A DNA stretch of 64,000 nucleotides. Origin: JALZOC01 sp035758845. Its GTDB lineage: Bacteria; Acidobacteriota; Vicinamibacteria; Vicinamibacterales; 2-12-FULL-66-21. The DNA is taken from the NCBI GenBank assembly GCA_035758845.1, contig DASTVZ010000021.1, forward strand, positions 1 to 64,000, given 5' to 3'. Position numbers and translations under genes: made by a program. Positions 58,618 through 64,000 of the stretch are shown here, one piece after another. Position 1 is the stretch's first letter. Every line of letters begins with the position of its first letter. A model generated the notes under the pieces. That model was given only the letters and a program-made list of their open reading frames with translations. It was not told the DNA's origin and searched no databases.

Positions 58618-59877
58618 TTACTCGAGTCTCTCCACCTGCGCCCCTAACGAACGCAGACGTTCGACCAGCGACCCATATCCGCGCTCGACGGTCTCGAGCG
58701 GCGTCACCGTGCTTTCGCCGTCGGCGGCGAGACCGGCGGCGATCAGCGCCATCCCCGAACGCAGATCGCGGGCATCCAGCAAGCGGCCACGGAGTTTGGT
58801 AGGACCGCTGACGATGATTCGATGCGGATCGCAGAGGAAAAGATCCGCGCGCATTGCGCTCAACTGCTCGAGCGCAAACAAGCGGAGTTCGTACATCCAG
58901 TCGTGCACCAGCGTACGACCGTCTGCCTGGGTCGCCAGGACTGTGACCAGACTCACCATGTCGCTGGGAAAGCCCGGCCAGAGCCCGGTCGTGACGCGCC
59001 CGCACGCCGTCAACGAAGAAGACGACTCAACGAGCAGCCGGTCATCGTCGTAACGGCAGCGCAAGCCCATTCGCACGAGGGGCGACATGACCACCTCGAG
59101 ATCGACCGTGCGCGCGCCCAGGACTTCGATGTCGCCGCCGGTGATCGCAGCCGTCACCCCCCAACTGCCTGCTTCGATATAGTCGCCATCCAGTCGGTGT
59201 TCAGCGCCTCGAAAGCGCGCCGGCGCTTCGACGGAGATGGTCGACGTTCCCTCCCCCTCAATCGACGTTCCCATCGCGCGCAGGAACCTGCACAGTTCGA
59301 CTACGTGTGGTTCCATCGCGGCGTGCCGGATCTCCGTCCGGCCTTTGGCACCAGCGGCCGCGAGCAGCGCCGTCTCAGTTCCAGTGACCGATGCCTCATC
59401 GAGATAAAACGACGCGGCCGATAATCCGTCGGGCGCATCGAGCGAGTGTCCAGGTTCGTCGACCTGAACCGCGCCCAGTTCCACGAGCGCTTGCAAGTGG
59501 GTGGCGATCGTTCGTCGCGTCGGGAAATCTCCTCCAGGCTGCGCGAGCCTGGCCGATCCGTAGCGTGCGAGCAATGGGCCGAGCAACAATACCGATCCGC
59601 GTAGCTTTCCGACGAGCAAGGGATCCGGCCGGTTACTGCTGATCGTTCCACATTGAATTCGTAATGTGCTGGTTCCGCCGCCGCTCACCTTCGCCCCGAG
59701 GCCTTTCAACAGCTCCAGCAGGACGTCCACGTCACGAATTCGCGGAACGTTGCTCAACACGCATTCCTGATCGGTGAGCAGGCATGCAGCAATCAGTGGC
59801 AGTGCCGCATTCTTGTTTCCTTCCACGACAATTCGGCCGGAGAGACGCTTCCCACCCTGAATCCTGAGCGTCGCCAT
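58618..59877 (-). CDS. murA: UDP-N-acetylglucosamine 1-carboxyvinyltransferase with Asp at the fosfomycin site
   Basis: Transfers enolpyruvate to UDP-GlcNAc, the first committed step of peptidoglycan synthesis. 419 residues: VEGNKNAALPLIAACLLT (Lys22, Asn23), RLAQPGGDFPTRRTIATHLQ, GDYIEAGSWGVTAAI, GFPSDMVSLVTVLAT and DLRSGMALIAAGLA (catalytic Arg). The loop has Asp117 where most MurA carry Cys115 (PGGC), the residue alkylated by fosfomycin; the nearby Arg is kept. Asp here is active in mycobacteria and chlamydiae and gives resistance. It starts overlapping the murB stop. MurZ paralogue not seen. Confidence 0.94.
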   Translation of the reverse strand: MATLRIQGGKRLSGRIVVEGNKNAALPLIAACLLTDQECVLSNVPRIRDVDVLLELLKGLGAKVSGGGTSTLRIQCGTISSNRPDPLLVGKLRGSVLLLGPLLARYGSARLAQPGGDFPTRRTIATHLQALVELGAVQVDEPGHSLDAPDGLSAASFYLDEASVTGTETALLAAAGAKGRTEIRHAAMEPHVVELCRFLRAMGTSIEGEGTSTISVEAPARFRGAEHRLDGDYIEAGSWGVTAAITGGDIEVLGARTVDLEVVMSPLVRMGLRCRYDDDRLLVESSSSLTACGRVTTGLWPGFPSDMVSLVTVLATQADGRTLVHDWMYELRLFALEQLSAMRADLFLCDPHRIIVSGPTKLRGRLLDARDLRSGMALIAAGLAADGESTVTPLETVERGYGSLVERLRSLGAQVERLE

Positions 59878-60815
59878 CAGTTCCCTTCACCCAGACAGAC
59901 GATTTCTTCGCGTAGGACGACGCCGAATTGCGCCTGCACCTCGGATTTGCAGCGATCGATCAGCGCCCGGATGTCCCGTGCCGTGGCGCCCCCCTCATTG
60001 ACGATGAAGTTTGCGTGAGTGGTCGACACGCGTGCCGATCCCTCCCGCGCCCCCTTCAGGCCGGCTCGATCGACAAGGGCACCCGCGGATGGCGGAATGC
60101 CGTCGGGCACACGCTCGCGGCGCGGGTCTGGGTTCTGAAAGATGCATCCCGCGCTCGGAGATTCGAGCGGCTGCGTGCGCTTTCTGAACGCGAGCGACTC
60201 GCGAGCAATCGCACGCAGCGCGGATGGCTCGCCGGCTGAGACGATGAAGTCCGCTGAGATCACGACCTCATGAGTGCGATGCAGTCGGCTGTAGTCGTAG
60301 GCGAATTCCATTTCTGCTCGTGGAACGTCCTGCAGATTCCCGTCGAGTGCTACGAGCCGCACGGCAACAAGGCATTCACTGATTAGACGCCCTCTGAAAT
60401 GCGCATTGCCATAGACGGCGCCGCCCACGGTGCCCGGCGTACCCGCCCAGGCTTCGATTCCGGCGAGCCCACGATTCACTGTCCATCGTACGAGGCCGTT
60501 GATCGTCACGCCGGCGTCCGCCCTGATGGTCGACGCATCGACCTGACGAACGTCGCCGCCATGGACTCGAACGACAATTCCGCGCACCCCTCGGTCGGAT
60601 ACGAGCACATTCGAACCGCCACCCAGAACCGTAAGCGGAATGCGCGCGTCGCGTGCGATGGCGATCGTTTTCTCGAGATCGGCACTCTGCTCGACATCGA
60701 GAAGCCAGTCGGCCGGACCTCCCACCTTGAACGTCGTCAGGGGGGCGAGCGGCGCGTTGCGACGGACGCGATCGGCCCCGAATGCAGCGGTAAGGCGAGC
60801 GTGGGTGTCGATCAC
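59877..60815 (-). CDS. murB: UDP-N-acetylenolpyruvoylglucosamine reductase
   Basis: FAD/NADPH enzyme that makes UDP-MurNAc. 312 residues from the GTG at 60815: LAPLTTFKVGGPADWL, LGGGSNVLVSDRGVRGIVVR, AGTPGTVGGAVYGNAHFRG, FAYDYSRLH, SAGCIFQNPDP (catalytic Ser), SARVSTTHANFIVN. These are type II MurB features. The GTG overlaps the pxpC stop (GTGA) and the end overlaps murA, giving continuous coupling in the cell-wall operon. Confidence 0.95.
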   Translation of the reverse strand: MIDTHARLTAAFGADRVRRNAPLAPLTTFKVGGPADWLLDVEQSADLEKTIAIARDARIPLTVLGGGSNVLVSDRGVRGIVVRVHGGDVRQVDASTIRADAGVTINGLVRWTVNRGLAGIEAWAGTPGTVGGAVYGNAHFRGRLISECLVAVRLVALDGNLQDVPRAEMEFAYDYSRLHRTHEVVISADFIVSAGEPSALRAIARESLAFRKRTQPLESPSAGCIFQNPDPRRERVPDGIPPSAGALVDRAGLKGAREGSARVSTTHANFIVNEGGATARDIRALIDRCKSEVQAQFGVVLREEIVCLGEGN

Positions 60816-61735
60816 GTGTCGGTTCCCAGCAAGGCGGCTTCCTGCTCTCTCGAGGCAGCAACCGCTTCGGCGCGCGTGCATTCGCGGAACTCGATCCAGT
60901 CACCAGGTGCGAGTTGTCCCGCGATCGGCAAGTCGGCAGTGATGACGGTGCCGATCTTTGGATACCCGCCGGTTGTCTGGCGATCGGCCATCAGCAGAAT
61001 GGGTTGACCCGACGCAGGCACCTGCACCGACCCGATGGGCGTTGCGTCGGAGAGAATGTCCGCGGCTCCGGAGTGAAGCAGTGATTCACCGTCGAGGCGA
61101 TATCCCATCCGATTCGATTGGGGAGTGATGATGAAGCGGCCGCTGAAGAACTGTTCCAGCGCGAGGGGAGTGAAGTACGCATCGTGCGGGCCTCGAATCG
61201 CGCGCAGGACGGCACCACCTTCCGGCATCTTCAACGGTCGACCGTTCGACGCAACAGCGGATCGCGGTTGACGGCCAATTTGCAACACATCTCCGGCGTG
61301 CAAGTGTCGTCCGTTGAACGGGCCGATGCCGCTCACGAGGCTCGTCGATCGGCTCCCGAAGTCCTCAGGGACATCCACACCACCCAGAACGGCGAGTGTC
61401 GCTCGTGCACCGCTCAACCGGGCCCCGAATCGCAATCGTTGTCCGGCCGGAATGACGAACGGCCGCCGAACATCCACCGGGTTGCCGTCCACAGCCGCCT
61501 CGAATCGAGCGCCCTGGACGACGCAGGTCGTTGGTTCCGACGCCTCCAGTTCAGGACCAATCAACGTGATCTCCAATGCCGCCGCGCCACTCTCGTTGCC
61601 GACCAGTTGATTCGCCAGCCGATGAGAATACGAATCCATCGGTCCTGCGACGGGCACTCCACTATGCTGATGTCCCCAGCGCCCGAGATCCTGGACCGTC
61701 GTCAACATCCCGGGACGAATCACCCGCAGCGACAT
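60812..61735 (-). CDS. pxpC: 5-oxoprolinase subunit C / biotin-dependent carboxylase-like
   Basis: 307 residues of the KipA/PxpC (allophanate hydrolase subunit 2) family: VIRPGMLTTVQDLGRWGHQH, GVPVAGPMDSYSHRLANQLV, ALEITLIGPEL, FQFISPQSNRMGYRL-type (FIITPQSNRMGYRLDGE) and ILMADRQTTGGYPKIGTV. With PxpA and PxpB it opens 5-oxoproline to glutamate using ATP. pxpB lies directly upstream with adjacent stop and start. No pxpA in the window. Confidence 0.92.
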   Translation of the reverse strand: MSLRVIRPGMLTTVQDLGRWGHQHSGVPVAGPMDSYSHRLANQLVGNESGAAALEITLIGPELEASEPTTCVVQGARFEAAVDGNPVDVRRPFVIPAGQRLRFGARLSGARATLAVLGGVDVPEDFGSRSTSLVSGIGPFNGRHLHAGDVLQIGRQPRSAVASNGRPLKMPEGGAVLRAIRGPHDAYFTPLALEQFFSGRFIITPQSNRMGYRLDGESLLHSGAADILSDATPIGSVQVPASGQPILLMADRQTTGGYPKIGTVITADLPIAGQLAPGDWIEFRECTRAEAVAASREQEAALLGTDT

Positions 61736-62410
61736 TCACGACATTCCTTCGAACTGGGCAGGATCGACTGGATGGAATCGCACTCGATCGCCGGGCTTGA
61801 ACAGAAATGCCGGCGCGCGCGCGCGATCGTACGGCTTGACGCGTGTCCGACCGATCAGATGCCAGCCACCCGGTGTCTCGCGAGGATAAATTCCGGTCTG
61901 GCCAGCGGCAATAGCTACCGATCCGGCGGGCACGCGCATTCGCGGGGTGGCACGCCGCGGCAGCGCGAGCCTCTCGTCGACACTGGCCATGTACGGAAAA
62001 CCGGGAATGAAGCCGACGACATAGACACGATATGTGCGGCCGGCGTGAATCGCAATCACCTCGGCCTCGCTGAGTCCTGCGCGTGCTGCGACGTCAGTAA
62101 GGTCAGGCCCGAACTCACCGCCATAACAGACGTCGACGTCGATCTCCGCACCGGCCGCCTCTCCGACGTCGGCAAGATTCGTCGCCAGCCGGCGAAGTTG
62201 TGACGCGAGATCGTCCCCGTCGACACGAAGCGGATCGAAATAAACGGTGACCGAACAATACCCGACGACCACATCGCGGATTGCCGGGTCGAGGTGTCTT
62301 GCTTCGCGGGCAAACGCCACGGCACGTCCGCTGATCGAGGGATCGATTCGAGTTGCCCACTCGACCAGCCACGCAGCGTCCCCGGCCGGAGCGATCCGGA
62401 AATGGACCAT
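61736..62410 (-). CDS. pxpB: 5-oxoprolinase subunit B
   Basis: 224 residues of the KipI/PxpB (allophanate hydrolase subunit 1) family: RIAPAGDAAWLVEW, VVVGYCSVTVYFDPL, VDVCYGGEFGPDLTDVAARA, YRVYVVGFIPGFPYMASVDE, LALPRRATPRMRVPAGSVAI and GIYPRETPGGWHLIGRT. All are diagnostic. It starts three bases after mpl ends and runs straight into pxpC. In this place it may salvage 5-oxoproline arising from glutamine or gamma-glutamyl peptides. Confidence 0.93.
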   Translation of the reverse strand: MVHFRIAPAGDAAWLVEWATRIDPSISGRAVAFAREARHLDPAIRDVVVGYCSVTVYFDPLRVDGDDLASQLRRLATNLADVGEAAGAEIDVDVCYGGEFGPDLTDVAARAGLSEAEVIAIHAGRTYRVYVVGFIPGFPYMASVDERLALPRRATPRMRVPAGSVAIAAGQTGIYPRETPGGWHLIGRTRVKPYDRARAPAFLFKPGDRVRFHPVDPAQFEGMS

Positions 62411-62413
62411 TGA

Positions 62414-63820
62414 TCAGGTCGCGCGCGCTTCGAGCGCTGTCAGCAGCTTCTGATGAATGTCGTCAAACCCGCCGTTCGACATGACGATGACGAGATCACC
62501 GCTGCGCGCCTCCTTGGTGACGGTGCGAACAATCTCTCGGACCTCGGGGATATAGTGCGCGTCCACGCCTGCCGCTTTGAGGTCGCCGGTCAACGCTTCA
62601 GGCGAAAGCCGCTCGTTTTCGGGAAGAGTTGATCGAAAGACGGCAGGCAACACGACGCGATCGGCTTTGGCCAAGGCTTTGGCGAAATCAGACTGAAAGA
62701 CTCGCCGACACGATGTCGCCGAACGCGGCTCGAAGATCGCCCAGATGCGCCGATTCGGATACGCCGAGCGAACACCCTCGAGCGTTTCCGCAATCGCAGT
62801 CGGGTGATGCGCAAAATCGTCGTACACCGCCACGCCGTCCGCTGTGCCGCGGTGCTGCAGTCGCCGGCGCACGCCTTTGAACGTTCGCAATCCTTCCGCC
62901 ATCGAATCAGTGTTCAGGCCGGCAGCCGCACCGACGGCAAGCGCTGCCAGCGCATTTCTCACGTTGTACGCGCCAAGAAGAGGCAGGTCAAACACTCCGA
63001 CGGTCGTTCCCGCGCGGCGGACGCCAAATCGCGTCGACGCCGATGTCACCTGGAGATCGTGCGCCTGCCAATCACAGCCGTTCGAGAGACCGAACGTCTC
63101 CACCTTGCAACGCGCGTTGGCCTTCAGCGCGAGCGCGTCAGCATTGTCTGCGCCGAGCACAAGCAGACCACGTCGCGGCACGAGGTTGACGAGCCGCCTG
63201 AACGCCAGTCTGATCGCGTCGAGATCCGGGTAGATATCGGCGTGGTCGAATTCGATGTTGTTGACGACCACGATGTCGGGCAGATACTTCAGAAACTTCG
63301 CCGTCTTATCGAAGAACGCGCTGTCGTACTCGTCACCCTCAATCACGAAATCACGGCCACCGCCAACGCGATAACTGCTTTCAAAATTCTCGGCGATGCC
63401 GCCGATGAATACGTTGGGATCAGCGCCACCGTGCGCCAGCAACCAACCGGTGAGGGACGTCGTCGTCGTCTTTCCATGGGTGCCGGCGATGACGATCGAT
63501 CGCGATGCCCACAGAAAGTGATCGCGGATGGCTTCCGGCAGCGAGCAGTACCGGATCTTTCGATCGAGAACCTCTTCGAGCTCGGGATTGCCGCGCGAGA
63601 TGGCGTTACCGACGACGACCAGATCCAGGTCGGCGGTGATGTGATCCCCGCTGTACCCCTGGAGCGTGACGATCCCCTGCTGCACGAGGAAATCACTCAT
63701 GGGCGGATACATGTTCTGGTCGGATCCGCGCACGTCGTAGCCGCGACTCTTCAGCAGCGCGGCCAGCGTCGCCATCGCCGTGCCACACACGCCAATCAAA
63801 TGAACCCGCTTCGTGCTCAC
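62414..63820 (-). CDS. mpl: UDP-N-acetylmuramate:L-alanyl-gamma-D-glutamyl-meso-DAP ligase
   Basis: Reattaches recycled tripeptide to UDP-MurNAc. 468 residues of the Mur ligase fold: VHLIGVCGTAMATLAALLKS, GSDQNMYPPMSDFL (the PPMS feature distinguishes Mpl from MurC), ATP loop IAGTHGKTTTTSLTGWLL, EGDEYDSAFFDKTAKFLKYL, FDHADIYPDL and YDDFAHHPTAIAETL. The start GTG overlaps the ldcA stop (GTGA). It and LdcA form a recycling pair, ahead of pxpBC and murBA. Confidence 0.95.
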   Translation of the reverse strand: MSTKRVHLIGVCGTAMATLAALLKSRGYDVRGSDQNMYPPMSDFLVQQGIVTLQGYSGDHITADLDLVVVGNAISRGNPELEEVLDRKIRYCSLPEAIRDHFLWASRSIVIAGTHGKTTTTSLTGWLLAHGGADPNVFIGGIAENFESSYRVGGGRDFVIEGDEYDSAFFDKTAKFLKYLPDIVVVNNIEFDHADIYPDLDAIRLAFRRLVNLVPRRGLLVLGADNADALALKANARCKVETFGLSNGCDWQAHDLQVTSASTRFGVRRAGTTVGVFDLPLLGAYNVRNALAALAVGAAAGLNTDSMAEGLRTFKGVRRRLQHRGTADGVAVYDDFAHHPTAIAETLEGVRSAYPNRRIWAIFEPRSATSCRRVFQSDFAKALAKADRVVLPAVFRSTLPENERLSPEALTGDLKAAGVDAHYIPEVREIVRTVTKEARSGDLVIVMSNGGFDDIHQKLLTALEARAT

Positions 63821-64000
63821 GCGGTAACCGCCGCCTCCTCGATGATGAGCGATGGCCGCGGACTTGTCAGCACGCGCGCGCGAACGCCGAATGGCAGTGT
63901 CAATGTCGGCCCAGCAGTGTGTCCTGAGGGCAATCCGTACAGAATTGGACCCCGGAACCCTCGGGTCAGTTCCTCGACCACTTCGCGAGCCGTCGGAGCA
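63817..64000 (-). CDS. ldcA: LD-carboxypeptidase (peptidase S66), C-terminal end only
   Basis: The last ~60 residues are present: APTAREVVEELTRGFRGPIL, YGLPSGHTAGPTLTLPFGVR, then SPRPSLIIEEAAVTA. The pattern PxxxGLPxGH...TLPxGVRARV is the C-terminus of S66 peptidases, whose His here belongs to the catalytic triad. LdcA removes the terminal D-Ala from muropeptide tetrapeptides, producing the tripeptide used by Mpl. The gene continues beyond 64000. Its stop overlaps the mpl start. Confidence 0.85.
   Translation of the reverse strand, partial: APTAREVVEELTRGFRGPILYGLPSGHTAGPTLTLPFGVRARVLTSPRPSLIIEEAAVTA

Overview
The window reads as a chromosomal segment of a high-GC, LPS-bearing, didermal bacterium. 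Supporting evidence includes Kdo biosynthesis, LapB, LolA, two secretins, a PilMNOPQ type IV pilus operon and Mpl-type peptidoglycan recycling. A succinate dehydrogenase of the cytochrome b558 type and a ferredoxin-dependent 2-oxoacid oxidoreductase, together with PKD/Ig-rich secreted proteins, make Acidobacteriota (Vicinamibacteria-like) my best guess. This placement is an inference from gene content, not from a marker phylogeny. There are no rRNA genes, CRISPR arrays, recognisable transposases or prophage genes. It is mostly core chromosome, with one tRNA-Ala(CGC).

Layout. 1-8.5 kb (minus strand): dcd, a DUF2905 gene, ndk, an S9 peptidase, korB-korA and sucD-sucC. 8.7-12.1 kb (plus): sdhCAB. 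12.2-18.2 kb (minus): a large secreted Ig/LamG protein, mdh and icd. With korAB, sucCD and sdhCAB these make a nearly complete TCA cluster; citrate synthase, aconitase and fumarase are absent from the window. 18.4-26.9 kb (mostly plus): serA, an antisense-overlapping secretion-like protein, then kdsB-pyrG-kdsA-kdsD-kdsC-lapB for Kdo synthesis and LPS control. 26.9-32.0 kb (minus): a decayed four-helix-bundle gene, coaE, folD, a potassium channel and an amino acid permease. 32.0-43.9 kb (minus): one long unidirectional run, transcribed from the pilM end, of pilM-N-O-P-Q, two lipoproteins, a TPR protein, an Xaa-Pro peptidase, accB-accC and thiE. 44.2-49.8 kb (plus): rplM-rpsI, rpsB-tsf, pyrH-frr, thrC and the tRNA. 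49.9-58.6 kb: a small ORF, a pseudokinase/PEGA membrane protein, a PolX-like PHP protein, a BON-domain protein, lolA and a TPR-secretin lipoprotein. 58.6-64 kb (minus): a cell-wall operon read ldcA-mpl-pxpB-pxpC-murB-murA.

The most unusual signal is in the repeats. A GC-rich repeat of about 80-105 bp occurs in four clear copies (sucC, mdh, kdsD, kdsC), each in the same orientation with its 3' end directly before a start codon. In the two best copies a hairpin includes the only Shine-Dalgarno-like GGAG. One copy also encodes the last ~35 residues of KdsA. A second class consists of long intergenic hairpins or direct arrays, each built from a different short degenerate word (ACGGAG, AAAAGGTA, TTGATTGC, GGTTCTACGA, CAGCCGT, GGTTTTTG). 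They begin at or inside the 3' ends of genes and sometimes supply the stop codon.

Other points: korB is cut by an in-frame TAA where a Tyr codon is likely; MurA has Asp in place of the fosfomycin-target Cys; a PolX homologue has lost its polymerase aspartates but keeps its PHP domain; pyrH and ndk look leaderless; pxpBC sits without pxpA in a peptidoglycan recycling operon.
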